Origin: Pseudomonas syringae
GTDB taxonomy: Bacteria; Pseudomonadota; Gammaproteobacteria; Pseudomonadales; Pseudomonadaceae
Assembly: GCF_021606685.1 (NCBI RefSeq)
Contig: NZ_WKCB01000011.1
Span: 44,641 to 108,640, forward strand
Reading direction: 5' to 3'
DNA length: 64,000 bases
Shown here: positions 10,561 through 20,025 of the stretch, in pieces
How the letters are laid out: each line of letters begins with the position of its first letter
Numbering within the stretch: the first letter of the stretch is position 1
Translations under genes and position numbers: made by a program
The notes under the pieces: model-generated
Told to the model about the DNA's origin: nothing
Seen by the model: the letters and a program-made list of their open reading frames with translations, nothing else
Database searches by the model: none

Positions 10561-11988
10561 ATGCCGAATCGTGCCCCTCTCGATGCCAAGACCGCCCGCT
10601 GGCTCCCTTGGGTGGTAGCAATTGCCTTCTTCATGCAATCGCTGGATGGGACGATTCTGAACACGGCACTGCCGGCCATGGCACGGGACCTCGCGGAGAA
10701 CCCACTGCGCATGCAAGGGGTGGTGATCGCCTACATGCTCACCGTCGCCTTGCTGATCCCGGCGTCGGGCTGGATTGCCGACCGCTTCGGCACCAAGAAA
10801 ATATTTTTCGGCGCGATCATGCTGTTCAGCATCGGCTCACTGCTGTGTGCCCTGTCCAGCAGCCTGACCATGCTGGTGGGCGCGCGCATTATCCAGGGCT
10901 TGGGCGGCGCCTTGATGCTGCCGGTCGGGCGGCTGGTGGTGTTACGCGCCTACCCGCGTTCCGAGCTGGTGCGGATCATGGGCTTCATCACCATCCCCGG
11001 GCTGCTCGGCCCGTTGCTCGGCCCGACCATGGGCGGCTGGATGGTGCAATACCTGACCTGGCACTGGATCTTCCTGATCAACCTGCCGGTGGGCATGATC
11101 GGTTGCTACGCCGTGTGGAAATTCATCCCCGACCTGCGCGGCAGCGAGCGCACGCGCTTTGATGGCGCAGGCTTTCTGCTGTTCGGCGCGGCGATGGTGT
11201 TGATCACCATCGCCATGGAAGGCCTGGGCGAACTGCACCTGCCGCACCTGCGCGTGATGTTGCTGCTGTTCGGCGGGTTTGCGTGCCTGGCGGCCTATTG
11301 GCTGCGCGCCGGGCATATCGACAACCCCTTGTTTTCGCCGGTGCTGTTCAAGACGCGCACTTTTGCCGTGGGCATCCTCGGCAACCTGTTCGCACGCCTG
11401 GGCAGCGGCGCCTTGCCGTTCCTGGTGCCGCTGCTGTTGCAGGTGGCGCTGGGGTACTCGCCATCGGAGGCCGGCATGAGCATGCTGCCGCTGGCGGCGG
11501 CGGCGATGTTTGCCAAGTCCATTGCCCGCCCGCTGATCGAGCGCCTGGGCTACCGTGTCGTGCTCACCGGCAACACCCTGGCCCTGGGCATCATGCTGGC
11601 GAGCATGGGCCTGGTCAGCGAACACACGCCCTACCCGCTGCTGCTGGCGATGCTGGCCGTACTGGGGGCAATCAACTCGCTGCAATTTACTGCGATGAAC
11701 ACCGTGACCCTGATCGACCTCGACGACGCGCAGGCCAGCAGCGGCAACAGTTTGCTGTCGGTGGTGGCGCAGTTGTCCCTGAGCCTGGGGGTCGCCTGCG
11801 CCGGTGCGCTGCTCGGCGGCTTCACGGCGCAAACGGGCAACGACGGGGTCGAGAGCGTGCTCGGCGCCTTCCAACTGACCTTCCTCACCGTGGGCATCAT
11901 GGCGATGCTGGCGGCGGCGATCTTCCTGCAACTGTCGCCAAAAGACGGCAAACGCGTGGTCAGCCGTGAGCACGATATCGAGCACTGA
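10561..11988 (+). CDS. MFS transporter, DHA2 (14-TM) drug:H+ antiporter family
   Basis: A 475-residue inner-membrane protein with about fourteen hydrophobic segments. The N-terminal motif LDGTILNTALPAMA (DHA2 motif D1) is clear, as is the loop GWIADRFGTKK (motif A) and a motif C-like GLLGPLLGPTMGGW. The closest named relatives are MdtD-type exporters. It starts 36 bases after the RhlA-like gene on the same strand, so the two are probably co-transcribed. Export of the HAA lipid product is a reasonable hypothesis, helped by the known pairing of an MFS gene with rhlC in P. aeruginosa. The substrate is not provable from sequence. Confidence 0.87.
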   Translation: MPNRAPLDAKTARWLPWVVAIAFFMQSLDGTILNTALPAMARDLAENPLRMQGVVIAYMLTVALLIPASGWIADRFGTKKIFFGAIMLFSIGSLLCALSSSLTMLVGARIIQGLGGALMLPVGRLVVLRAYPRSELVRIMGFITIPGLLGPLLGPTMGGWMVQYLTWHWIFLINLPVGMIGCYAVWKFIPDLRGSERTRFDGAGFLLFGAAMVLITIAMEGLGELHLPHLRVMLLLFGGFACLAAYWLRAGHIDNPLFSPVLFKTRTFAVGILGNLFARLGSGALPFLVPLLLQVALGYSPSEAGMSMLPLAAAAMFAKSIARPLIERLGYRVVLTGNTLALGIMLASMGLVSEHTPYPLLLAMLAVLGAINSLQFTAMNTVTLIDLDDAQASSGNSLLSVVAQLSLSLGVACAGALLGGFTAQTGNDGVESVLGAFQLTFLTVGIMAMLAAAIFLQLSPKDGKRVVSREHDIEH

Positions 11989-12070
11989 CAGGCTTCCCGT
12001 CTAGAACTTGCAGGGAAAATCCTTCGAGGCTGGTACACTGCGCAACATTTTGTTTTGCAGAGCCAGTCCC

Positions 12071-13456
<1,386 letters not shown>

Positions 13457-13482
13457 CACGATCTCCAATTTATCGGAGGTCA

Positions 13483-13575
13483 CATGTGGGAGGGGGCTTG
13501 CCCCCGATGGCGGTGTATCAGTGCCAGGTGTACTGACTGACACACTGCAATCGGGGGCAAGCCCCCTCCCACATT
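13483..13575. repeat. REP pair, GGGGGCTTGCCCCCGAT class
   Basis: Two inverted arms (ATGTGGGAGGGGGCTTGCC and its inverse) separated by about 50 bases, between dbpA and the YhiN-like flavoprotein gene. Same class as the bet elements. Confidence 0.9.
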
Positions 13576-13615
13576 CAACTGCATTCCAATTCAAGATTTG
13601 TATGAGGACATCGCT

Positions 13616-14794
13616 GTGCGCTCGACCGAAATTGTGATCATTGGCGCCGGTGCCGCAGGCTTGATGTGCGCACTGACCGCCGCCGGGCGTGGGCGCAAGG
13701 TGATGCTGATCGACCATGCGAACAAAGCCGGCAAAAAGATCCTGATGTCCGGCGGTGGTCGCTGCAACTTCACCAATATGTACACCGAGCCGGCCAACTT
13801 CCTTTCGCACAACGCGCACTTCTGCAAGTCCGCCCTGGCCCGCTACACCCAATGGGACTTCATCGGGTTGGTGGCCAAGCACGGCGTGCCGTATCACGAG
13901 AAGAAGCTCGGCCAGTTGTTCTGCGATAACAAGTCCAGTGACATCCTCGGCATGCTGCTCGACGAGTGCATCCAGACCGGCGTGAGCCTGCACCTGGACA
14001 CGGCGGTGCAGGAAATCGCCAAGCTCGACAGCGGCTATCAGTTGCAAACCACCCTCGGTGAGCTGCGCTGCGAATCCCTGGTGATCGCTACCGGCGGCCT
14101 GTCGATTCCGACCCTGGGCGCCACCGGGTTTGGCTATCAGGTGGCCAAGCAGTTTGGCCATGAACTGCTGCCGACTCGCGCAGGATTGGTGCCGTTCACC
14201 ATCACCGACCAACTCAAGGACGTGTGCGGCGAGTTGTCGGGCACCTCGGTGGATTGCCTGGTCAGCTGCAACGGCCAGAGCTTTCGCGAGAACCTCCTGT
14301 TTACCCACCGCGGCCTGAGCGGGCCGGCGATCCTGCAGATTTCCTCGTACTGGGAGCCGGGCGACACGGTTGAAATCAACCTGCTGCCCGACCACGACGC
14401 CCACACCTGGCTGCAACAGCAACAGGCCGAGCGCCCCAACAGCGAGTTGAAAACCCTGTTGGGTGAGATCTTCACCAAGAAGATGGCCAACCTGCTGGCG
14501 GAAACCTGGTTCGAGTCCAAACCGATGAAGCAGTACACCCACGCTGAAATTGCCGACATCGCGCAGAAACTCGGCAATTGGCAATTGGTGCCCGCGGGCA
14601 CCGAGGGTTACCGCACCGCCGAGGTGACGCTGGGCGGCGTGGATACGCGGGAAGTGTCGTCCAAGACCATGGAATCGCTGAAAAGCCCTGGGCTGTACTT
14701 TATCGGTGAAGTGCTGGATGTGACCGGCCACTTGGGCGGGTTCAACTTCCAGTGGGCGTGGGCTTCGGGCTACGCCGCCGCGCAATTTGCCTGA
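13616..14794 (+). CDS. YhiN/HI0933-family NAD(P)/FAD-dependent oxidoreductase
   Basis: A 392-residue flavoprotein of the HI0933 (YhiN) family, whose function is not established. The N-terminal dinucleotide-binding motif VIIGAGAAGLMCAL is followed by the family block ILMSGGGRCNFTN. A C-terminal GEVLDVTGHLGGFNFQWAWASG matches the family ending. The GTG at 13616 is chosen because GAGGA precedes it and it places the Rossmann motif at the expected position; an upstream TTG at 13598 also exists. It is flanked by REP pairs on both sides, so it is probably monocistronic. Confidence 0.88.
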   Translation: MRSTEIVIIGAGAAGLMCALTAAGRGRKVMLIDHANKAGKKILMSGGGRCNFTNMYTEPANFLSHNAHFCKSALARYTQWDFIGLVAKHGVPYHEKKLGQLFCDNKSSDILGMLLDECIQTGVSLHLDTAVQEIAKLDSGYQLQTTLGELRCESLVIATGGLSIPTLGATGFGYQVAKQFGHELLPTRAGLVPFTITDQLKDVCGELSGTSVDCLVSCNGQSFRENLLFTHRGLSGPAILQISSYWEPGDTVEINLLPDHDAHTWLQQQQAERPNSELKTLLGEIFTKKMANLLAETWFESKPMKQYTHAEIADIAQKLGNWQLVPAGTEGYRTAEVTLGGVDTREVSSKTMESLKSPGLYFIGEVLDVTGHLGGFNFQWAWASGYAAAQFA

Positions 14795-14810
14795 CACAAC
14801 ACGGTAAAAA

Positions 14811-14916
14811 ATGTGGGAGGGGCTTGCCCCCGATGGCAGTGTTTCAACTAGCGCATCTGTTACTGGTACACCGCTATCGGGGGCAAGTCGAATCGTCGCA
14901 CCGCCCCTCCCACATT
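14811..14916. repeat. REP pair with one variant arm carrying a replaced centre
   Basis: The left arm is a standard ATGTGGGAGGGGCTTGCCC. The right arm reads ATCGGGGGCAAG, then TCGAATCGTCGCACC, then GCCCCTCCCACA. The central 15 bases replace the usual short join. The same variant arm occurs at 55936. Confidence 0.88.
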
Positions 14917-15026
14917 TGATTTGCCGCGCCTGCAATAAATTTTATCCGCCAATGTGCTCACCACCCTTGCCGTGACGTCATTGATGCCTCAATTTAGCGG
15001 CATCGTCCCGGAAGACTCCAGCCTTC

Positions 15027-17210
15027 ATGTCATCGACCTCGTTCAAGCAGTCCATGCGGCGCCTGTGGGCGCTGGATAAATTCAGCTACAGCGTACGGGT
15101 ATTCATCGCCCTCACCGGCAGCATGGCGCTGTGCTGGTATCAGGATGAAATGACGCTGCTGATCCCGTTGTTCCTGGGGATTATCGCCAGCGCCCTGGCC
15201 GAGACTGACGACAGCTGGCAAGGCCGCCTCAACGCCCTGGCGGTGACACTGGTGTGTTTCAGCATCGCCGCCCTGTCTGTGGAGCTGCTGTTCCCCTACC
15301 CCTGGATCTTCGCCATCGCGCTGGCCCTGGCGAGTTTCTGCCTGACCATGCTCGGGGCGCTGGGCGAGCGCTATGGCGCAATTGCCTCGGCCACCCTGAT
15401 TCTGTCGGTCTACACCATGATCGGCGTGGACCAGCGCGGCGGCGCGGTGTCCGACTTCTGGCACGAACCGCTGCTGCTGGTGGCCGGCGCCGCCTGGTAT
15501 GGCGTGCTCTCGGTGCTGTGGCAGGCGCTGTTTTCCAACCAGCCGGTGCAACAGAGCCTGGCGCGGTTGTTTCGCGAATTGGGGCGTTACCTCAAGCTCA
15601 AGTCATCGCTGTTCGAGCCGATCCGCCAGCTGGATGTGGAGGCGCGCCGCCTGGAACTGGCCCAGCAGAACGGCCGGGTGGTAGCGGCGCTGAATGCGGC
15701 GAAGGAAATCATCCTGCACCGCGTAGGCAATGGGCGCCCTGGCTCGAAGGTCAGCCGTTACCTCAAGCTGTATTTCCTCGCTCAAGACATCCACGAACGC
15801 GCCAGCTCTTCCCATTACCCCTACAACGCCCTGGCCGATGCGTTCTTCCACAGCGACGTGCTGTTCCGCTGCCAGCGCTTGCTGCGCCAGCAGGGCAAAG
15901 CCTGCCAAACCCTCGGCGAGTCGATCCAGTTGCGTCAGCCGTTCATCTATGACGACAGCTTTGCCGAAGCCCTGGGCGACCTCAACGCCTCCCTGGAACA
16001 CCTGCGCATCCAGAGCAACCCCGCCTGGCGTGGCCTGCTGCGCTCGCTGCGTGCCCTGGCTGCCAACCTGTCGACCCTCGACCGCCTGCTCGGCGACGCC
16101 AGCAACCCCGACGCGCTGGCCGACGCCACCGACAGCAACCTGCTGGACCGTGCCCCGCGCAATCTCAAAGAGATGTGGACACGCCTGCGCACCCAGCTGA
16201 CGCCGACGTCGCTGCTGTTCCGCCATGCTTTGCGCCTGTCCCTGGCATTGACCATCGGCTACGGCACGCTGCACGCGATCCACGCGTCCCAGGGTTACTG
16301 GATCATCCTCACCACCCTTTTTGTGTGCCAACCGAACTACGGTGCTACCCGGCGCAAACTCGGCCAAAGGATCATCGGCACCGCCATCGGCCTCACCGTG
16401 GCCTGGGCGCTGTTCGACCTGTTCCCAAGCCCGCTGGTGCAATCGATGTTCGCCATTGCTGCCGGGTTGGTGTTCTTTATCAACCGCACCACGCGCTACA
16501 CCCTGGCCACGGCGGCGATCACCCTGATGGTGCTGTTCTGCTTCAACCAGGTGGGCGATGGCTACGGGCTGTTCCTGCCACGCCTGTTCGATACCCTGCT
16601 CGGCAGCCTGATCGCGGGGCTGGCGGTGTTCCTGTTCCTGCCGGACTGGCAAGGCCGGCGCCTGAACAAGGTGCTGGCCAACACCCTGACCTGCAACAGC
16701 ATCTATCTGCGCCAGATCATGCAGCAATACGCCGCCGGCAAGAGCGACGACCTAGCGTATCGCCTGGCCCGACGCAATGCCCACAACGCTGATGCGGCGC
16801 TGTCCACCACGTTGGCAAACATGCTGATGGAGCCCGGGCACTTCCGTAAGGAGGCCGATGTGGGCTTCCGCTTCCTGGTGCTGTCGCATACGTTGCTCAG
16901 TTATTTGTCAGGGCTGGGCGCGCACCGCGAAACCCAGCTGCCGGCCGAGGTGCGTGAACACTTGATCGAAGGCGCGGGCAATTCCCTGGCTGCCAGTATT
17001 GATGAAATCGCCACCGGGCTGGCCAACAAACAGCCGATTGCGATTCAGAGCGATGCCGAGGAAGCCCTGGCGGCGGACCTGGAGCAAATGCCGGACGAGA
17101 TTGATGAAGGGCAACGCTTGGTGCAGACGCAGTTGGCCTTGATTTGTCGGCAGTTGGGGCCGTTGCGCACGTTGGCGGCGCATCTGATCAAAGATACCCG
17201 CGCGGCTTGA
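15027..17210 (+). CDS. YccS-type FUSC-family integral membrane protein
   Basis: A 727-residue inner-membrane protein of the FUSC/YccS family. It has two hydrophobic blocks, about residues 20-150 and 390-520, each with around six membrane segments, separated and followed by large soluble domains. Conserved pieces include LFLGIIASALAETDDSW near the N-terminus and LTTLFVCQPNYGATRRKLGQR before the second block, typical of YccS and aromatic-acid efflux relatives (AaeB). The physiological substrate is unknown. It stands alone between REP elements, and its length equals the family's usual 700-730. Confidence 0.88.
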   Translation: MSSTSFKQSMRRLWALDKFSYSVRVFIALTGSMALCWYQDEMTLLIPLFLGIIASALAETDDSWQGRLNALAVTLVCFSIAALSVELLFPYPWIFAIALALASFCLTMLGALGERYGAIASATLILSVYTMIGVDQRGGAVSDFWHEPLLLVAGAAWYGVLSVLWQALFSNQPVQQSLARLFRELGRYLKLKSSLFEPIRQLDVEARRLELAQQNGRVVAALNAAKEIILHRVGNGRPGSKVSRYLKLYFLAQDIHERASSSHYPYNALADAFFHSDVLFRCQRLLRQQGKACQTLGESIQLRQPFIYDDSFAEALGDLNASLEHLRIQSNPAWRGLLRSLRALAANLSTLDRLLGDASNPDALADATDSNLLDRAPRNLKEMWTRLRTQLTPTSLLFRHALRLSLALTIGYGTLHAIHASQGYWIILTTLFVCQPNYGATRRKLGQRIIGTAIGLTVAWALFDLFPSPLVQSMFAIAAGLVFFINRTTRYTLATAAITLMVLFCFNQVGDGYGLFLPRLFDTLLGSLIAGLAVFLFLPDWQGRRLNKVLANTLTCNSIYLRQIMQQYAAGKSDDLAYRLARRNAHNADAALSTTLANMLMEPGHFRKEADVGFRFLVLSHTLLSYLSGLGAHRETQLPAEVREHLIEGAGNSLAASIDEIATGLANKQPIAIQSDAEEALAADLEQMPDEIDEGQRLVQTQLALICRQLGPLRTLAAHLIKDTRAA

Positions 17211-17213
17211 AAT

Positions 17214-17345
17214 TGTGGCGAGCGAGCTTGCTCGCGTTGGGCTGCAAAGCAGCCCCAGCCAGACCACCACAGTGTTTCAGGCACATTGAGCCGCCTGGTT
17301 TTGGGGCCGCTTCGCGCCCCAACGCGAGCAAGCTCGCTCGCCACA
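17214..17345. repeat. Long REP pair, GTGGCGAGCGAGCTTGCTCGC class
   Basis: Arms GTGGCGAGCGAGCTTGCTCGC and its inverse are extended inward by GTTGGGCTGC and GGGGCCGCTTCGCGCCCCAAC, giving a 132-base imperfect inverted repeat. It starts four bases after the YccS-type stop codon and ends a few bases before the convergent solute-binding gene. It could serve as a bidirectional transcript end (inference). Confidence 0.9.
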
Positions 17346-17352
17346 GAAAGCA

Positions 17353-18090
17353 TCACATCCCATGCTGCTTCATCAACCGCGCATAACTGCCGTCCGCCTT
17401 CATCTTCGCAATCTCCCGATCAAACCCGGCCACGATCTGCGCATGCTCGGGGTTCTTCAGGCTGACCAGAATATGCAGGCTGTTTTCGCTCAACGGCTGG
17501 GGTAGGAACTCCACCGCATTGCGCACCCGCGCCGATTCGCGCGACAGGTAATAACGCGCCACATATTCATCCTCCACCGTCAGCCGCACCCGCTGCGCCG
17601 CGAGCATCCGCACGGCCATGGCGAAGTTATGCACAGGGATTTTCTGCAACTGCGCATCCGCATCAAAGGCCGCCGAATACGCATACCCACGCACCACGGC
17701 GATGGGGTAGTCATGCAGCTGGGCAAGGTTCTGGAAGTCGATAGGGTCGTCGCGGCGCTTGATAAAACGCACGCGGTTAAGCAGGTATTCGCCGGAGAAC
17801 TGGCCCAACTGCGTGCGCGCATCGTCATACCAGGCGTTGACCAGCACGTCATAGCGGCCGTCGCCCACGCCCATCAGCGCCCGAGCCCAGGGCACCTGTT
17901 CAAAATCACTGGCGTAGCCCGCGCGCGCCAAGGCCGTACTGACAAGGTCGGTGGCCAAACCGCCATTGACCAAGGTGGAATCGGTAAAAGGCGGCCAGGC
18001 ATCCGCCACCAGTCGCAAACGCTGTGCGAATGCCGGCGTCGCCAGCAGCAACACTCCAATCAAAGCAACGGCACGAGAAAATCGCGGCAT
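17353..18090 (-). CDS. Periplasmic solute-binding protein, amino-acid ABC type (SBP family 3)
   Basis: A 245-residue protein with a signal peptide (hydrophobic stretch then ATPAFA before QRLRLVADAWPPF). The rest fits the SBP family 3 fold used by amino-acid ABC transporters, with ADAWPPFTD near the ligand site and the final KADGSYARLMKQHGM typical of the family. No permease or ATPase genes lie nearby, so it is an orphan binding protein. The ATG at 18090 is favoured because AAGGA lies 8 bases upstream; an in-frame TTG at 18096 is less likely. Ligand unknown. Confidence 0.8.
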   Translation of the reverse strand: MPRFSRAVALIGVLLLATPAFAQRLRLVADAWPPFTDSTLVNGGLATDLVSTALARAGYASDFEQVPWARALMGVGDGRYDVLVNAWYDDARTQLGQFSGEYLLNRVRFIKRRDDPIDFQNLAQLHDYPIAVVRGYAYSAAFDADAQLQKIPVHNFAMAVRMLAAQRVRLTVEDEYVARYYLSRESARVRNAVEFLPQPLSENSLHILVSLKNPEHAQIVAGFDREIAKMKADGSYARLMKQHGM

Positions 18091-18291
18091 GCTCAAAGTC
18101 CTTGGCAGGCAGGTGTTGGCCTTGATTCAGGCGATACCTGAGGGTGTAACAGTAGCTCAGATTACACAAAGAAACGGCTGGCGAATGCACTCAATGATGG
18201 CAAATTGATTTCATCCACAAAAATAGCTGATTTAGACAGGGTTGCCCGCTGCGCTTACTATCGGGCACAGGCATTTATAAGAGAACGCGCT

Positions 18292-18744
18292 ATGACAGTT
18301 GAATGGGTCTGCAAGCATCACGATGACTTGGGCAAGGAGCAGCTTTACGCCATCCTGCGCCTGCGTAACGAGGTGTTTGTTGTCGAGCAGAAATGCGTTT
18401 ATCAGGACCTCGACGGGCAGGATCTGGACGGCGATACCCACCACCTGATGGCCTGGCAGGACGACCAACTGGTGGCCTACCTGCGCCTGCTGGACCCTGA
18501 GTCCCAGGGCGGTGACGTGGTGGTCGGTCGGGTCATTGTCGCGCCCGTCGCGCGCGGCACCGGGCTGGGGCACCAGATGATGAGCGAGGCGCTCAAGCAG
18601 ATTGCCGATATCTGGCCGCAGACACCGATATTCCTGTCAGCCCAGGCGCACCTGCAAGGGTATTACGGACGGTATGGCTTTGTGGTGGCGGGTGAGGAAT
18701 ACCTGGAGGATGACATTCCACACATTGGCATGCGCAAGGCTTAG
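18292..18744 (+). CDS. elaA: ElaA-like GNAT-family N-acetyltransferase
   Basis: A 150-residue GNAT acetyltransferase similar to E. coli ElaA. It carries LYAILRLRNEVFVVEQ near the N-terminus and ends with the family block LSAQAHLQGYYGRYGF, then DIPHIGMRKA. The acetyl-CoA-binding region is the VGRVIVAPVARGTGLGHQM stretch. The frame is open from 18205 but the ATG at 18292 matches the ElaA N-terminus. Its last 74 bases are the start of a tandem duplication that leaves a decayed copy 192 bases further on. The acetylated substrate is unknown. Confidence 0.88.
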   Translation: MTVEWVCKHHDDLGKEQLYAILRLRNEVFVVEQKCVYQDLDGQDLDGDTHHLMAWQDDQLVAYLRLLDPESQGGDVVVGRVIVAPVARGTGLGHQMMSEALKQIADIWPQTPIFLSAQAHLQGYYGRYGFVVAGEEYLEDDIPHIGMRKA

Positions 18745-18760
18745 GAAGCACCGCTCTACT

Positions 18761-18890
18761 GTGGCGAGCGGGCTTGCCCGCGTTGGGCTGCGCAGCAGCC
18801 CCACTAAGGCCGCCGCAGTGTGTCAGGGGGTTTGGGTTGCCTGGTTTCGGGGCTGCTTCGCAGCCCAACGCGGGCAAGCCCGCTCGCCAC
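18761..18890. repeat. Long REP pair, GTGGCGAGCGGGCTTGCCCGC class (copy 1)
   Basis: Inverted arms GTGGCGAGCGGGCTTGCCCGC at both ends of a 130-base element, with inner GTTGGGCTGCGCAGCAGCCCC and its counterpart. It lies within the first copy of the tandem duplication. Just after it, AATAAGCTCGCTCACCAC looks like an extra partial arm. Confidence 0.9.
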
Positions 18891-18911
18891 AATAAGCTCG
18901 CTCACCACGGG

Positions 18912-18932
18912 TTACGGATACCCCAACACCTG
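18912..18932 (-). pseudogene. 21-bp 3' remnant of the winged-helix gene
   Basis: This stretch repeats the last codons and stop (TTA on the plus strand) of the gene at 19167-19463. It is an end fragment left at the centre of the tandem duplication and is not expressed as a gene. Confidence 0.75.
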
Positions 18933-18935
18933 GGC

Positions 18936-18999
18936 GGTATGGCTTTGTGAGGAGCACCTGGAGGATGACATTCCACACATCGGCATGCGCAAGCCTTAG
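18936..18999 (+). pseudogene. Decayed 3' fragment of elaA
   Basis: It corresponds to the last codons of elaA, ending in ATGCGCAAGCCTTAG against ATGCGCAAGGCTTAG in the gene. A 9-base deletion and other changes near its start separate it from the parent. It has no start codon and is a duplication remnant. Confidence 0.8.
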
Positions 19000-19015
19000 G
19001 AAGCACCGCTCTACT

Positions 19016-19145
19016 GTGGCGAGCGGGCTTGCCCGCGCTGGGCTGCGCAGCAGCCCCACTAAGGCCGCCGCAGTGTTTCAGGAGGTTTGAGTTGCCTGGT
19101 TTCGGGGCTGCTTCGCAGCCCAACGCGGGCAAGCCCGCTCGCCAC
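19016..19145. repeat. Long REP pair, GTGGCGAGCGGGCTTGCCCGC class (copy 2)
   Basis: Second copy of the 130-base REP pair, differing from the first at several spacer positions (for example GCTGGG for GTTGGG, and TTTCAGGAGG for TGTCAGGGGG). It lies in the second copy of the tandem duplication. Confidence 0.9.
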
Positions 19146-19166
19146 AATAGGCTCGCTCACAACGGG

Positions 19167-19463
19167 TTACGGATACCCCAACACCTGCTTGACCGACAAC
19201 AGATTCGCCTCGATCCACCGCCGATCAATTGCCCCCCAACTGCGAATCCGATAATGCCCGGCATGGTTGCGGGCACCGTCTTCCTGTTCAAACTCACACA
19301 CGATGTCCAAGTCGGCCAACGCGGCAATCGTGTCCTGCGCCGTGCGCCGGGGCATGCCGGTGGCGTCGGTCAGCGCCGGCACGCTGCTGGCCTGGCCGCT
19401 GTCGATCAGATAGGCCACATACAGGCGGCGGTAGAAGCTGCTTTTGGTCTTGCTCACATCCAT
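19167..19463 (-). CDS. Small winged-helix DNA-binding protein of unknown role
   Basis: A 98-residue protein with a likely winged helix-turn-helix: PALTDATGMPRRTAQDTIAAL reads as the two HTH helices and the following residues as a short wing. No ligand-binding domain is present. It is 19 bases downstream of the YgjP-like metallopeptidase gene on the same strand, so the two are probably one operon. It might autoregulate the pair (inference). Its 3' end was copied in the adjacent tandem duplication. I do not recognise a named gene. Confidence 0.72.
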   Translation of the reverse strand: MDVSKTKSSFYRRLYVAYLIDSGQASSVPALTDATGMPRRTAQDTIAALADLDIVCEFEQEDGARNHAGHYRIRSWGAIDRRWIEANLLSVKQVLGYP

Positions 19464-19482
19464 GGTCGTTCGCCTTGTGCGC

Positions 19483-19983
19483 TCAGGGTTTGCCCTGCAG
19501 GTCGCGATACGTGAGGTACACCCGCAGGTCGAATTCCACCTGATGGTAGCCGGGCATCATGTAGTCGCAGAGTTTATAGAACGCCTTGTTGTGGTCCGAT
19601 TCCTTGAAGTGCGCCAGCTCATGCACCACGATCATGCGCAGAAATTCCGGCGCCGCGTCCTTGAACAATGCGGCAATCCGAATCTCTTTCTTGGACTTGA
19701 GGTTGCCACCCTGCACCCGCGAGATCGTGGTGTGCAGGCCCAGGGCGCGGTGGGTCAGGTCCAGGCGGTTATCAAACAGCACTTTATCGATGGCCGGCGC
19801 GTTGCGCAGATGTTCCTGCTTCAAGGCCAAGGCGTAGGCGTACAGCGCTTTGTCGCTCTGCACCGCGTGACGCTCGGGGTAACGCTGCTCCAGGTAGGCG
19901 CCCAACTGGTCCTTGGCGATCAGTTGGCGTACTTGCTCTTGAAGGGCGGCGGGGTAGGCCTGGAGGTATTTCAGCGCGATCAT
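19483..19983 (-). CDS. YgjP-like zinc metallopeptidase (M48-related, DUF45)
   Basis: A 166-residue protein with the zinc motif VVHELAHFKESDHNKAFY: HExxH plus a downstream His, as in the YgjP/DUF45 family of WLM-type metallopeptidases. There is no signal peptide, so it is probably cytoplasmic. The HELAHFKESDHNKAFY block lies at about residues 119-135. It forms a likely two-gene operon with the winged-helix gene. The substrate is unknown. Confidence 0.83.
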   Translation of the reverse strand: MIALKYLQAYPAALQEQVRQLIAKDQLGAYLEQRYPERHAVQSDKALYAYALALKQEHLRNAPAIDKVLFDNRLDLTHRALGLHTTISRVQGGNLKSKKEIRIAALFKDAAPEFLRMIVVHELAHFKESDHNKAFYKLCDYMMPGYHQVEFDLRVYLTYRDLQGKP

Positions 19984-20025
19984 GGGGTCTGCAACACGGT
20001 TCGAATGGCCGCCAGTGTAGCGAAT

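Larger units (their letters stand above)
18671..19187. repeat. Degenerate tandem duplication of about 0.26 kb across the elaA 3' end, a REP pair and the 3' end of the next gene
   Basis: Copy 1 is 18671-18932 and copy 2 is 18936-19187. Both contain, in order, the elaA 3' end, a complete long REP pair and the 3' end of the minus-strand winged-helix gene. Copy 2 lacks 9 bases within the elaA part and carries several substitutions. Intact elaA joins copy 1 and the intact winged-helix gene joins copy 2, exactly as expected for a direct tandem duplication, leaving gene-end fragments at the central junction. Confidence 0.9.

Noticed and set aside
18593..19147. Short open frames over the REP pairs that read [15 protein letters not shown] and similar
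   Set aside because: The same translation recurs wherever the long GTGGCGAGC-class REP occurs; it is repeat sequence, not a gene family.
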